NCBI GenBank assembly: GCA_031216915.1
Contig: CM062296.1
Coordinates: 664,889,838 to 664,953,837 of the forward strand
Reading direction: 5' to 3'
DNA length: 64,000 nt
Origin: Pictodentalium vernedei
Lineage: Eukaryota; Mollusca; Scaphopoda; Dentaliida; Dentaliidae
A program made the translations under genes and the position numbers. Positions 11,489 through 23,020 of this stretch are shown here, piece after piece (position 1 is the stretch's first letter; each line of letters starts with the position of its first letter). A model generated the notes under the pieces. It ran no database searches. It saw only the letters and a list, made by a program, of their open reading frames with translations, and was not told the DNA's origin.

Positions 11489-11920
11489 TGTGATAGTCGC
11501 GGGGCGCTAGTCGCGGGGCGCGGTGGCGTTGCGGTAACCGGTTCTCGTCAGATCACCGGAGTTAAGCAACGTTGAGCCCGGTTAGTCCTTGGATGGGTGA
11601 CCGTATGAGCGATCGATTTGTACTCCCGCGTTGTGTCCTTGGGCAAGGCATTTAACCCAGATTGTCCACATGCGGGCACGATGTCGCCGTGTACTAAGGC
11701 GTACTGAACGTCGATGGTGCGCATGTCTTCAACCAATCTAGCCCTGCCTGTGCTGGAGTTACGATGCTGCGGAGCTGGCAGCTGCTCGTCGTTTCTCGGT
11801 GGTTCTCTCCAGGTACTCCGGCTTCCTCCACCCGTAAAACTGTCACAGACACGACATGACATTGGCTGTTAAAGTGTCGTTAAACCATAATAAATAATAA
11901 TAATAATGTGATAGTCGCGG
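11489..11920 (+). mobile_element. 5S rRNA-headed SINE with 14-bp target duplication
   Basis: The element (about 11503-11906) is bracketed by TGTGATAGTCGCGG at 11489-11502 and 11907-11920. Its 5' head, about 11540-11609, reads like the internal promoter half of 5S rRNA: CCGGTTCTCGTCAGATCACC, GTTAAGCAACGTTGAGCCC and TTGGATGGGTGACCG. This is the layout of a SINE3-type pol III promoter. The body from GTTGTGTCCTTGGGCAAG onward matches, in the same order, the tRNA-headed SINEs at 13665, 30766 and 59832. The tail is an AATAAT-rich repeat after GTTAAACCA. It would be copied by a LINE enzyme in trans. Confidence 0.9.
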
Positions 11921-12065
11921 TTATAGGGGAGTTGAAGCCTATATAAATATTGCAGTATTGTCAAAACATCTTATTAAACAGGATTATGTTTCTTATTGCT
12001 ACAGAATAAACAGCCAGCATGGGCTATCTGGCAACATGCAGATTCTCTGGCGGCGCCAGAAATTT

Positions 12066-12098
12066 TTTTTTGTGGGGGGGGGGGGGGGGGGGGGGACT
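12066..12098 (+). repeat. poly-G tract in a GGCGGCGC-associated repeat
   Basis: A G run of about 30 follows CTCTGGCGGCGCCAGAAATTT. A similar pairing of GGCGGCGCTACG with a long G run is found on the minus strand near 12770-12830, so the homopolymer may be part of a dispersed repeat end. Run length may be an assembly approximation. Confidence 0.5.
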
Positions 12099-12164
12099 AG
12101 GGGGGCAGACTCCCATGAAGGGGGGCAAATACGTAAAGGATCATATCATTACTTTGTTATGAGG

Positions 12165-12275
12165 TAGTCCAAACTTGGACCCAAAGTCCGTAATATACTT
12201 CTTTGGTTTGGTACGTCCTGTGGACGTACCAAACCAAAAAATTATATTACGGACTTTGGGTCCAAGTTTCGACTA
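12165..12275. repeat. MITE family 2, copy 1 (palindrome)
   Basis: The arms TAGTCCAAACTTGGACCCAA and TTTGGTTTGGTACGTCC are repeated in reverse complement around a few-base centre. A diverged copy with the same TTTGG/GGACGTACCAAAC centre lies at 55378-55478. The near-complete dyad would extrude or fold as a long hairpin. Confidence 0.75.
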
Positions 12276-12340
12276 AATGTAATGGTAATTAGCGGTCCTC
12301 CTTTCAAAAAATCCTGAATCCGCGTCTGGTGGGCCTGTGC

Positions 12341-12341
<1 letters not shown>

Positions 12342-12404
<63 letters not shown>
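12342..12404 (+). repeat. (GA)n microsatellite
   Basis: GA dinucleotides with one GG interruption near 12371. The Ser-Leu open frame on the other strand is an artefact. Confidence 0.95.
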
Positions 12405-12408
<4 letters not shown>

Positions 12409-12985
12409 CAAATAATTGTACAGTGCAAGGGAGATAATGCCCGTCTGTCATAATGCGAAATCCATGATTTTTTTTAGACAAGGGATATGGATAGACATGC
12501 CTTTGTTGGCTCATAACTTAATTATAACTTATAAGTATCTGTATCCGAGTCTTTAAATCTCTACTGCCTGGATGTGTTCATCAGCTAGCCTGAGGCTTTG
12601 GGCTAAGTGTGTATGGGAAATTATTGGGAATAAAAAAAGAGAGGGGTGGGTGTGTGTGTGTGTGTGAGAGAGAGTGACTGAATGTGTTTGTGTGTGAGGG
12701 TGGATGGAAATGCATGCGAGATGGTTGGGGGGAGGGGGGCAACTGGGGGGGGTGCAAAACCTTCGTTGGGGGATCCCCCCCCCCCTCCCCATGCTCCCCC
12801 CCCCCCCCGTAGCGCCGCCACTGCATGCACGACTTACCTTTTCAATACTGTTTGGATATTCTAAATGACTTCATTTCTCTTTTCCACCGAAAATCTTGAA
12901 AATACAGACACATCAGATCAATATTTCACCGCGCAGTTCTCACGATAGTTTAAATGGCTTCGATATGCCTAAAACATTGCGATAA
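12405..12985. other. low-complexity stretch, no gene
   Basis: Contains a GT-rich tract (about 12646-12710) and several C/G runs near 12770-12810. Pro- and His-rich frames come from these runs. No gene is supported. Confidence 0.4.
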
Positions 12986-12989
12986 AATT

Positions 12990-13664
12990 ATAATAGTAGA
13001 GTGTGCAGAAACTTATGAGCCCTCAATCCAAAAGCCGCAAAATGTGTGGTGAACGTAATCTGTGTGATTCTCTCAGAAATTATACGAGCTGCAGTTACAA
13101 TGGCGCTAGTATTGTTGACTTTGCATTGACAAATAAGAGGTATCTACCCGATGTTAGCTATTTTTGTGTTAAATCACCGACAGAATTTCCAGATCATCAA
13201 CTGACTGTTCATTTTGATTTTATGGTAATCGAAGTAGAAAGTACTAAGCTTCAAAATACTGACCGAAAACATAATTTAGTTACAAAATGGTGTAAAGAGA
13301 GCGGAGATAAAGCCATTTCTACCTTATATGATCCATATATTCAAAAAAGATTAATGGAGTTCAGATTAAGTGAGTATTCTGCGAATCCCATTGGAACCGG
13401 AAGGACCACCCGAGATCCGAGTGAAATCATATTGTTTCTTAATAAAGCTTAATCGAAAGTGATAAATTTTAGGTATAAACAAAAACGTAAACGCCACTGG
13501 TTTGATAGACACTGTAAACAGTTAAAAACGATATGACAAATGTCGTAAATGAGATGAAGAAGAGGCCTTATGATAAGACATTACTGATTAAATTTCACTC
13601 TGTAAAAAAACATTATAAGCGGAAGACAAACTTAAGCGCAGAGAATTTTATGAATTCATCTCTA
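12990..13664 (+). pseudogene. LINE A, 5' part (endonuclease remnant)
   Basis: The frame 13003-13452 contains the second half of an APE-type endonuclease, seen in CSYNGASIVDFALTN and SPTEFPDHQLTVHFDF (the family's IVD and SDH/PDH motifs). The linker follows with frame breaks (RYKQKRKRHWFDRHCKQLK near 13473-13530, then another frame). The gene is interrupted at 13665 by a SINE and at 14086 by another LINE, and resumes at 15299. It is an old 5'-truncated copy and would not be functional. Confidence 0.8.
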
Positions 13665-14048
13665 TTTATTATTTATTTATTGATGTTTAAGGTCACATAT
13701 TTATGCACAATGGCTAATCATGACCGTGACAGTTTTACGGGTGGAGGAAGCCGGAGTACCCGGAGAGAACCACCGAGCAACGACGAGCAGCTGCCAGCTC
13801 CCCAACATCGTAACTCCGCATTGCACTGTAGCACAGGCAGGGTTAGATTGGTTGAAGACTTGCGTACCATCGACGTGCAGTACGCCTTAGTACACGGCGT
13901 CATCGTGCCCCCACACGGGCAATGCAGATGAAGTGTCTTGCCCAAGGACACAACGCGGTTGCCGCAGGTGGGAATCGAACCGAGGACCTCTCGGCTTGCA
14001 GCCTGCACCTCTAACTACTGAGCCACCGCGCTCCCTAATTCATCTCTA
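13653..14048 (-). mobile_element. tRNA-headed SINE, copy 1, with target duplication
   Basis: Element at 13665-14036, minus strand, bracketed by AATTCATCTCTA (13653-13664 and 14037-14048). Read on the minus strand, the head has an A box (GTGGCTCAGTAGTTAGAGG) and a B box (GGTTCGATTCC). The common body follows with GTTGTGTCCTTGGGCAAG and GTACTAAGGCGTACTGCACG, and then a tail ACCTTAAACATCAATAAATA. Removing it restores the reading frame of LINE A, so it inserted after that LINE. Confidence 0.92.
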
Positions 14049-14075
14049 ATAAATTTTCTAATATGGAGACAGCTA

Positions 14076-15298
14076 ATCCTTCCGACTATTTATTTATTTA
14101 TTGGTGTTTAAGGCCACATAACATAACATAACATTTATTCACATAAGCATCCTATACAGGACAGTATGCGATAATCTACAAGTAACAGGAACAAAAGTAG
14201 TACTCAAAACATTACAATTTCATCCACCAATTTTCCATGATCAAAGTACTATATTTTTTATTAATTTGATACGCAAAAGAAAGAGATGTGAACTAGAATT
14301 TCCAATACACATCACTAAACATATCATAATCGTCTGGCGAAAAAATCCCGGATCACGCTGCAGATTTTATGGCATAAACTGGGGGTTCTATTTTCAAATA
14401 TTAATTTGAATTTCTCAAATTTACTCAGATCAATAAAACCGTCGATCTCACTGTTGATCAGAACAATTAGTTCTGATCGAAACTCTGAATAATGTGAACA
14501 TTCCACAAGAAAATGGTATTCGTTTTCTATTTTCTAAGAGTTAGCTTCACAGTGAGTACATATCCTGTCGATAACAGGCTTCGGCGGTTGATAATGTTGC
14601 CCTTTCTCAATAGCTAACTTATGATTGCTGATACGAAGCTTAGTGAAAATTTCCCGGTCTTCCGCCGAGTTCGTTTCCACTAAGTACGTTTCCATTAAAT
14701 AGTCATTTTTAAACAACCTGTAAGTTCCCAGTTTATTATCTCCATTCTTTCTGCAGTCCTCAAACATTGACTTCTTGAACGTGTTTTCATGCTGCAAGCG
14801 CAAATTATACTTGAGCTTACCTATAGCATTAGTGTTAGTGATAATTGGATGTTGAGGGACAGCGAGATCGTATCTTTCCAGTAATTTGAGAGAGGATTCC
14901 GGTTTGCCTTTACGATTTCTTTGTTCAGCTACCACATTCCTCATCAGGTCATTATGATTCTCGGATATTTTGATTGCGAAGGAAGCCATCCTACTTACCG
15001 CCTCGATATATAGCGGATACCGACCAAGTTCTGCGCGGACCGCGTGGTTTGAGGAAAATTTCCCAACGCCCAAGACTTTTTTACAAAAGGAAGTGTGTAA
15101 TTTTTCACAGGCTATGTTGTAACGCTTACCGTACGTTATTTCTGATCCCCCAGACTTCACACCCATATAAGGCTATAGGTTGAATTAATTTATCAAACAG
15201 CTTTGACATTGTCTTTATTGGAACCCGTGAAGTTTCATTAAATGCACGAAAAAGTGAGTATAAAGCTTTTTGGGCTTTAACAACCATGATCCTTCCGA
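14076..15298 (-). pseudogene. LINE B, 5'-truncated, with 10-bp target duplication
   Basis: This 1.2-kb insertion (14086-15288) in LINE A is bracketed by ATCCTTCCGA (14076-14085 and 15289-15298). On the minus strand it encodes the C-terminal part of a LINE ORF2 (15166 down to about 14324), including GVKSGGSEITYG and the Cys/His knuckle region CTHCEANS, an in-frame TAG at 14534-14536, then EYHFLVECSHYSEF. It ends in GGCCTTAAACACCAATAAAT plus an AAATA repeat, which is also the tail of the tRNA SINEs. The 5' truncation and target duplication are typical of target-primed reverse transcription. The TAG makes it non-functional. Confidence 0.88.
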
Positions 15299-15730
15299 GT
15301 ACTGGAGTATTATAAATACATTTCGTACTAAGAAAGAAGAGCCCAATTATTTATACCCAGATGAAACTGTAGAATTCTTAAAAGTTAAAACATTACATTG
15401 TCCGAAAAGATCTGTGTCTGAAATACGTCATCTTCCGGCGACAATTAAGGAGCCAGATATCAAATTAAACAGTGACTACATAACCGCTGGAGAAATATTA
15501 GACTCTGTTAGGCAGCTCCAAAACAAAAAAAAGTCATCGGCTGTAGATAACATTCCGAATGAATTATTAAAACTTATTGTTCCAATTATTGTAGATGATG
15601 TTGTCAAGCTATTTAATCAAATATTATTATCAGGTAATTACCCTGTATTTTGGAGTGAGTCTATAATAAAAAACTCTCTATAAGAAAGGCGATCGGCATG
15701 AACCTAACAATTAGAGACGATTTGGTATTT
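15299..15730 (+). pseudogene. LINE A, continuation (start of reverse transcriptase)
   Basis: Right of the LINE B insertion the frame resumes with YWSIINTFRTKKEEPNYLYP. It runs through the fingers region of a reverse transcriptase (SSAVDNIPNELLKLIVP, near 15535-15590) to a stop near 15683. The palm (YADD) and everything downstream are missing. A MITE begins at 15731. Confidence 0.8.
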
Positions 15731-16159
15731 CAGTGGAACCCTGTTAATTGAATACCCACTTTGCCAATGAAACTTATTCAATTAACATGAATATTCAATT
15801 AACAGGGATTATGTCACTTTTCTGTATTCTAGAGATAAACTTACCATTTATTCTATTATATCTTATTTGACAGAGCTCAATGAGCTCTGTCAAGCAAGAT
15901 ATAATGGATTAAATGCCCGTATTGGATTTACTGAGGCCAAATATGTCTATAGACAAAGGAAAACTGGGGAGAGTCAGGGTAATTTCTTGACAGGTTACAA
16001 GATTTTTTATTCAATTAACAGGAGTTTACTCAATAAGCTATATTCAATTAACAGGTCTAATTTGTACTGAAGGTATGGTAAATGGTTTTGTTTTGGGAAA
16101 TTCTGTCCAATTAACATGGTTATTCAGTTAAGAGATATCCAATTAAGTGGGCTCCACTG
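15731..16159. mobile_element. CAGTGGA-ended MITE, copy 1
   Basis: The left end CAGTGGAACCCTGTTAATTG and right end AAGTGGGCTCCACTG form inverted termini, followed on the right by TA. The interior repeats AATTAACAGG and TTCAATTAAC in both orientations and holds a small palindrome around GAGCTC. A relative with CAGTGGAAC ends lies at 32345. No transposase is present. Confidence 0.6.
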
Positions 16160-16212
16160 TACTTCAAGAACATCTGCCAGAATTGGGAGAGCAAGGGATT
16201 TTATCACAGCAT

Positions 16213-18224
16213 TTTTAGCTCAACTTTGGCGAAGCCAAATTTGAGGTATTGCCATGGCCCGTCGTTCGTCTGTCCGTCTGTCTGTCTGTCCGTCTGTCCG
16301 TCGCGCCGTACACACGGCTCGGGCTAGAGGCCGTATTTATGAACTGATCTTTACGAAACTTCTTTGGTACCTTTGTTATCACCGTGAGACGAGAACGAGT
16401 GTTTTGGGGTCCAGTCCGAAATTTAAGACAGCCTCTGGCAGCCATTTTGTACCAAAATTAGGTGCAATCAGATTTTTGCGCAGAACTTCCATATGAAAGC
16501 TGCGATTTGAATAATTGTTTGTATAAATGTTGAGTACCATGGGATACATCACATATAATACGGGTTTTTGTCTCGTGCGTAAATTATGCAAATTAGACTA
16601 ACTTTGATTTATTTAGTGTTACTTCCAGCACTGTGAGTGCAAATGCCAATACGGCTCGAGCTAGAGGCCGTATTTATAACCCGATCTTTACGAAACTTAT
16701 TGGGTACCTTTGTTATCACCGTGGGACGAGAACGAGTGTTTTGGGGTCCGGTCTGAAATTCAAGAGGGCCGATGGCGGCCATTTTGTACAAAATTAGGTG
16801 CAATCAGATTTTTGCGCAGAACTTCCATATGAAAGCACTGATTTGAATAATTTCCTGTGTGAAGGTTTAGTACCATGTGATACATCACATATCGTACGGA
16901 TTTTTTTCTCGTGCATAAATTATGCCAATTAGACTAACTTTGATCTATTTAATGTTACTTTCAGCACTGTAACTGCAAATGCCAATACGGCTCAGGCTAG
17001 AGGCCGTATTTATGAACCGATCTTTACGAAACTTCTTGGGCATCTTTGTTATCACCCTGGGACGAGAACGAGTGTTTTGGGGCGCAGTCCGAAATTCAAG
17101 ATGGCTGCCTTCGGCCATTTTGCACCAAAATTGGTGCAATCAGTTTTTTGTACAGAACTTTTGTATGAAAGTGCTGATGTGAATAAATTTCTGTGTGAAT
17201 GTTTAGTAACATGGAATATATCACATATAATACAGGTTTTTTTCTCGTGCAGAAATTATGCAAATTAGATGAACTTTGATTTATTCAGTGCTACTTATAC
17301 ACAGTTAGTGCACATGTCAATACGGCTCGGGCTAGGTCTGTATTTTTGAACCGATCTTCACGAAACTTCTTGGGCACCTTTGTTATCACCTTGGGATGAG
17401 AACGAGTGTTTCTGGGTGCGGTCCAAAATTCACGATGGCTGCCCGTGGCCATTTTGTACCGAAATTAGGTCCAATCAGTTTTTTGTACACAGCTTCTATA
17501 CGGCTCAGACTAGAGGCCGTATTTATGAACGGATCTTTACGAAACTTCTTGGGTACCTTTGTTTTCACCGTGGGACAGGAACGAATGTTTTTGGGTGCGG
17601 TCCAAAATTCAAGATGGCCGCCAGCAATCTTTTTGTACCAAAATTAGTGCAATCAGTTTTTTGTACAGAACTTCTGTATGAAAGTTCTGATTTGAATACA
17701 TTTTTGTATGAATGTTTAGTAACATGGAATACATCACATATAATGCAGGGTTTTTTTCTCGTGCAGAAATTATGCAAATTAGATGAACTTTGATTTGTTC
17801 AGTGCTACTTATACACTGTAGGTGCACATGTCAATACGGCTCGGGCTAGAGTCTGTATTTATGAACTGATCTTCACGAAACTTCTTGGGGTACCTTTGTT
17901 ATCACCTTGTGACAGGAACGAGTGTTTTTGGGTGCCTTTGTTATCACTGCGCTATGAGAACAAATATTTTTGGGTTCAGTCAGACCCACTCTGGGACTCA
18001 AAGATTTCTTTTCTGGTTCAGCATCTAACTGTTGCCCACCTTTATAATACTTTACCTACACATTTGTTACAGGCAACGGTCAGCATTTATGTACAGACCG
18101 TTACAATACTTTACATGTACCTTTGTTATCAGGTCATTACCTAGATGTTTGTCATTGCTGTGTCACATACCATACATGTACATGTCTTAAACAAGTTGAG
18201 CTACAGTGTCACTGACACTTTCAT
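16213..18224 (+). mobile_element. Helentron-like tandem-array element 1 (335-bp core)
   Basis: The 5' end is TTTTAGCTCAACTTTGGC, which folds as a hairpin with GCCAAATTTGAG, followed by a (TCTG/TCCG)n microsatellite at 16260-16305. Then come about six core repeats of roughly 335 bp (starts near 16312, 16654, 16987, 17322, a short one at 17497, and 17835). Each has GGCTCGGGCTAGAGG and CTTTACGAAACTTCTT. The 3' end carries CAAGTTGAGCT, the inverse of the 5' end, and the hairpin AGTGTCACTGACACT. There is no coding capacity. The element cuts off the 3' side of LINE C. Confidence 0.75.
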
Positions 18225-19640
18225 TACCAAAATTGTCAGATGTCGAAAAGACTGGTCATTGAGTAACTTTTCCATTTTTTCAATTTTCTTGAAATAGTTC
18301 TTCAGAGTGTAGTTTTCGTTATGCAAATTATTCTCAATTCCCAGTATCGTGATTGGTTCTATATTATTCGAAGTTATGTTTTGTTCTGCACAAAATTTTT
18401 CCCACTCTCCCTTTTTCGCCCAATCCATATAGCTTGCATTTTTTCAAAATTTACTTTCAATCCGGAAATGCTTGAAAACATATTTGTTGACTCCAGTGCA
18501 TTGTTTAGTGAATCCCCATCGTCCTGAAGAAAAATGGTAGTGTCATCGGCATATTGATTTATCAGGTATTCAGAACCTTGTATTTCTATGCCTTTAATAT
18601 TGGGGTTGTTTTTAACAAAAGCACTGAAGATCTCAGCACAAACAATGAAGAGGGAGGGCGAGAGCGAGTCTCCTTGTCTAACCCCTCTTTCCGGCGGAAT
18701 CTTTCAGAGCAATGTCCGTTATTCAAGACACAACTGAAAATATTGTTATAGAATGTATGAAACCATTTAGTGATTGGCGGTCGAACGCATTTTCTGGGTA
18801 AACATTTTTAATACGGTTTGCAACCACAGTTGAACAAATTTTTGTGTCTACATTGATAAGTGAAATAGGTCGCCAATATTTAAAAGTATTATTTTGGTTC
18901 TGTTTGGTTTCTGTAGACAGCATATTACCCCTGCCCTCTTTGTGATAGAGAGTTCACATAAATCATAACCATAGTCTAAAGAGTTAATCAAAATGTACCT
19001 AAGTCTTCCCCCACCCCAAAATTGTAAAATTCTACCTTGAAACCGTCCGAGCCTGGACTTTATTGTTTTTCATATTTCTCAAAGGCCAAAACCCCTCTTG
19101 TTCGCCTATTAGACCTTCTAAATATTCAATTTCTCCTTCCTTCAAAAAATTGGAAAGGGATTGTTTTTGTCAAAAAAACATTTTTTCGATGTCTTTTGTT
19201 GGGGGTGAGGTGGACAGTCAAGACTTATAGAAGCCTTCATAAATGTTCTTTTGCTCCGCAATCATTTCGCTTAGAGTTTCTGTTTCGCTTCCATCTGGTT
19301 TGCTTAGCTTAGGTATAATTGTTTCTATATAGTGTCTTTTCTCGAGGTTAAAAAAAAACATTGGGTTGGTTTTTCCTCTTCTACCTTCCATTTACATTTT
19401 GTTCGAAGAATAACCCCCTTTATTTTTCTTTCTCCAATTTCGTTTAATTCTGTATTCAGTGTAGTCATTTCGCCTGTCACAGATAAATCGCCACCGTAGA
19501 GTTTAATGTTCAGTTTGGTTTCAATATCAACTTGTCTTTTGTTTATTTTCTTCTTTTTTTAAAAAAGACGAACATTTTATTGTTTACGCCGTATCATAAC
19601 CTTCAAAGTTTCCCAGAATAGTAGATCATTTATTCTAAGC
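18225..19640 (-). pseudogene. LINE C, reverse transcriptase part
   Basis: On the minus strand the interrupted frames read as an L1-type ORF2. A linker with FWETLKVMIRRK is near 19580-19620. RT motifs follow: YWRPISLINVDTKICSTVVA (near 18860), RQGDSLSPSLFIVCAEIF (near 18650), NQYADDTTIFLQDDG (near 18545) and GLKVNFEKMQAIWIG (near 18440). Many frameshifts and stops show long decay. The 3' side is replaced by the Helentron-like element ending at 18224. Confidence 0.85.
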
Positions 19641-20330
19641 CGTCTATTATTATTATTATTATTATTAAACGAGTATTGAGCTAAAGTTTCATGATCTATT
19701 GCAGACTTTACTTAATTTATATCATTTGGAATATACCCATAGTAGCTTGGTGTACCAAATGTTCACCACCAGTGGTGAACATTTGGTACATCAAGCTACT
19801 TTGGGTATATTTTATTTATACCATGGTCGTTAGATTATTAAGAGTCGCTATTATTTTTCTCGATTTTACTGAACAGCAGACGTACATACGAGCGAGTCTG
19901 TTTTTGTTTACACGAGCATCGGTGGACGGTATTCCGCTGTCAATTTTATCGCCGAAAAAAATGAAAAAAAGAAACTGAGCCTTTTTCGTTTTAATAACAT
20001 AATAACATACTATTCCGAGTTATACATGCTTTATCAACACGAGACAATGCATGTTTGTTAATTTTTGGCATCTTATGAGGTAAACCCATTTAAAAACGTT
20101 TTAAATAATTGCCACTTCCATGCACTTCCAAGTTTGCATTCAGGTCGACGTCACCAAAGGTCAACGGGGATGTAGTTCTATTGTAGGTGTAAATTTTTAC
20201 TATTGAAATCCCATTGCTGACGTGTTCATTACGGTTGGTGTGTAAAGCTAAAATTTATGTCATAGGCTTTTCATATATAATAGAATAGGTAATCATGGTA
20301 TAAATACACTTGATCACTAAGGACACTATT
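19641..20330. other. insertion splitting LINE C
   Basis: This 0.7-kb block separates the endonuclease and reverse-transcriptase parts of LINE C. It holds an (ATT)n run near 19646-19668 and a fold-back at 19715-19822. The rest has no recognisable content. It could be one composite insertion or several. Confidence 0.45.
19715..19822. repeat. fold-back MITE with ACCAAATGTTCACC centre
   Basis: The left arm AATATACCCATAGTAGCTTG continues to GTACCAAATGTTCACCACC and is matched on the other side by its reverse complement ending in GGGTATATT. It is near-perfect over about 45 bp per arm. Confidence 0.7.
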
Positions 20331-21003
20331 ATTAAACTACCAAATACCTTTTCCCCTTACTTGTTTAACTACACTTAATTGTAAACTAATTGGATTGTGA
20401 TCGAACCTATATCTGAAGTGGATATCTGTTTTCCTACAAAACATGTGTAGGTCTGAGGATATTAAGAAGTAGTCCAGTCTCGCCATTTTGTTTTCCGGTC
20501 CCCTCCATATATATAGCCTTGTACCCGGTTTATTTATTCGCCATACATCGTGCAAATCAAATTCTCCCGATAACTGAAATATTTTGTCATTCGATTTCTT
20601 TTTGCGTTTATACTTTGTTCATAATTTTGTGGAACATTCCAATCTCCGCCGGTCAAAATAGATGTATTCCCTACTTCTTCGATTTTTGAGAATTTTAAAA
20701 AAGTCCTCATAGAATTACGTCCTATCGTCGTTCGGCCCGTATACAACAGCCAATGACATTCCTTGGTCTTGAATAACGATGTCGAGGATAATATAGTTGC
20801 CTCTAGTATCAACAGAAGTACTGATGATGTGATTAAAACTGGATGTGTTTTTGAAAAGAATTTCTGTCCCCCAACCGCTGCTGGAACAAGAAGAGAAAAC
20901 AGCGTCGTATCCCCATTCGCTTTTCCATTTTTCACGTACTCGCAAGTATGCGTATCTACTAAGAAAGCAATGAAAAATTTACTTCTGCAGTGCCCCGACG
21001 TTT
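20331..21003 (-). pseudogene. LINE C, endonuclease part
   Basis: Minus-strand frames show the L1-type endonuclease: GYDAVFSSCSSSGWGTEILF, then SLAVVYGPNDDRT, LTGGDWNVPQNYEQSI, RLYIWRGPENKMARLDYFLI and FRYRFDHNPISLQL. These are the family's YGP, GDWN, RLDYFL and DHNP(I) signatures. Frameshifts at about 20560 and 20715 and a stop after GKGIW show decay. The N-terminal end is missing and an (AAC)n tract abuts the copy on that side. Confidence 0.85.
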
Positions 21004-21039
<36 letters not shown>

Positions 21040-21050
21040 AATAATAATAA
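21004..21050 (+). repeat. (AAC)n(AAT)n microsatellite
   Basis: About eleven AAC units pass into AAT units. Confidence 0.95.
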
Positions 21051-22239
21051 TCTTTCCCTCTTTGAGAGAGAGGAGCGGGGAAGCCATTAGGCGATTTGTT
21101 TGTACGAATATTTGTCGGGTTGAGTGCAGTTGACATATATTTTTTAATAATATTAGTGCTTTTGCTATCTAAGAAGTGTCAAGTGGATTCGAGGAGGGCG
21201 CGGGGGGGGGGGGGGGGGAGAGAAAAACATTTGTCTCTCCACATTTTTTTGGGTGTATTGTTTGCCATGGTGTATTTTGATTTGTTGTATCTGTTGACTT
21301 TCAGTCTACAATGCTACCATAAGATTAATGAACAGAACAGAGGAAGAATTGGGTAGTGGGAAGTTGGAGTTGGTTTGTTATTTCTAATCACTGTTATTTA
21401 TGAGTTAACAAACTATTCAAACTCCACATTTGAGGTTGGTCCCAGTCTGTACAAAAAGGCCGCGAGACATGTCCCAGAGATGGTGTGTCCAAAGTCCAAA
21501 AACCCGCCAGATAACCTTCTAAGATGGTACGTCACCCCCCTCCCCCACCACCCCCACCCCCCCACCCACCCACCCCATCCCGAACAAAAAATCCCGAGAC
21601 CCCGCAGCCCATGCTTGGACCAAGATAAGCCACTTGGCTTGAAACATTGTCTTCTTGGTCTCCTGAAGATGAAAGTCACGTCGCCGCCCGTCTGTATATA
21701 TATCATGAGGTGGGCGTAGAGGTTACATATACAAGCAGTCAGAGGGGAATACACTCTCTCGTGCTCACCCCCTCGAGCCGTCGGCGTGTTATCGCTTCAC
21801 ATCGGACTCCTACTCTAAGATTCGTTCCGCCGTCCCTGAGTGGATTGATATATGGAATAAGGAAAAATGATAACTGTGAATTTAATTCTTGCTGTGACAT
21901 TCAAATGAATGGGAGAAGTACACAATACTTTTCTACGTGAAGAAAACAGGAATATAAATGACGAAAAAGACAAACAAACGAACAAACAACTGCACGCGTG
22001 AGTGAATTGGATAAATGAAACAAAATGATGAACTGTATTGGTAACTGCGTTTTCAACATTGAGTTTTATCTTTAAGCATATTATATACCTAAACAGCAGG
22101 CCTGGCATGCTTTAGGAGTGCAGGAGTGCTGCACGTCTACCGCACGCCTAGAAAAAATCGAGGAGGGCAGTTTTTTGCATCCCTTGATTTTCTGGAATCC
22201 CAGACCTGTTTGGGACTGCTTTTAAAATCTATTATCATT
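21051..22239. other. no recognised gene
   Basis: Holds a G run near 21200-21218 and a CCACCC-rich patch near 21535-21580. Open frames around the latter are Pro/His-rich artefacts. No exon or RNA gene was recognised. Confidence 0.35.
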
Positions 22240-22308
22240 TCGTCCCCTGAGTTCCAATGTGTTCTCTGTGCCAACTGGCACAGAGAACACATTGGAACTC
22301 AGGGGTCG
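22240..22308. repeat. MITE family 3, copy 1 (palindrome)
   Basis: CGTCCCCTGAGTTCCAATGT followed by GTTCTCTGTGCC is repeated in reverse complement with almost no spacer. The same palindrome, with TATGTGCC for TCTGTGCC, is at 53844-53912. Both are followed by TTGTCAAT. Confidence 0.8.
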
Positions 22309-23020
22309 ATTTGTCAATGTTGCACTGATTCGTAATAATTCATGACCCATTCTGTGTCGCATTTCGATACATTTTGAGTGTAGAAGACAGTCACATAATA
22401 ATTGAATGCAACATTTTGAATAATGGGATGTGTGAGCCAATTTGTCCGCTATGTAGCTGAATGTAGTACAATTTTTCAGTCACAATATTAATACCTTGAA
22501 GTGAATATAACCAAAATAGCATACAAGTTTTTGCATAGAAAATTTCAAGTGCAATTGCACTCCCAAGCAATCTGAGGAGGGCAAATGTTTTGCACGCCTT
22601 GATTTTCTAGATTTGCAGGCCTGAAACAGGGGTGTAAATGTCGTTTTTTTCCATTGTCTAAGTTACTGTTTCACTTATTTTTATATTATTTCATAGTATT
22701 ACTATAATAATGTTATTGTAAAATTGGGCAATCTGTCTCAAGTGGATGTTTATTGCTTCAATAAAATTCTATTTTTTTTAATTTATCATGAATTATGTGT
22801 TTACTGCCAATCCTGGTGTCGTGGTGGGAGCGGAGTACTACTATTGCTGGTTGATTCTATTTTTGCGTAGCTGAAGATATTTCTAAAAGAATAATGGAAT
22901 GCAAGAATGAGTGAATGGATGAAGGGGGGAATGAATCAGTGAAAGAACGAGTCATTCATCCAATCACTCAGCCAGTCATTCAACCAAGTTTGCTGCGAAA
23001 TTTAGGTCAGGTTGAAGTCA
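22309..23020. other. no recognised gene
   Basis: AT-rich. The words GAGGAGGGCA, TTTTGCA and CCTTGATTTTCT occur at both about 22158-22195 and 22572-22607, so a short diverged repeat flanks this stretch. Nothing coding is seen. Confidence 0.35.

Noticed and set aside
11540-11609. A functional 5S rRNA gene
   Set aside because: Only the internal-promoter half resembles 5S rRNA. It continues into a SINE body and is framed by a target duplication, so it is a SINE head.
13960-14036. tRNA genes at the SINE heads (also near 31040-31120 and 59836-59915)
   Set aside because: A and B boxes are present, but no complete cloverleaf or acceptor stem is seen, and each continues into the shared SINE body and tail.
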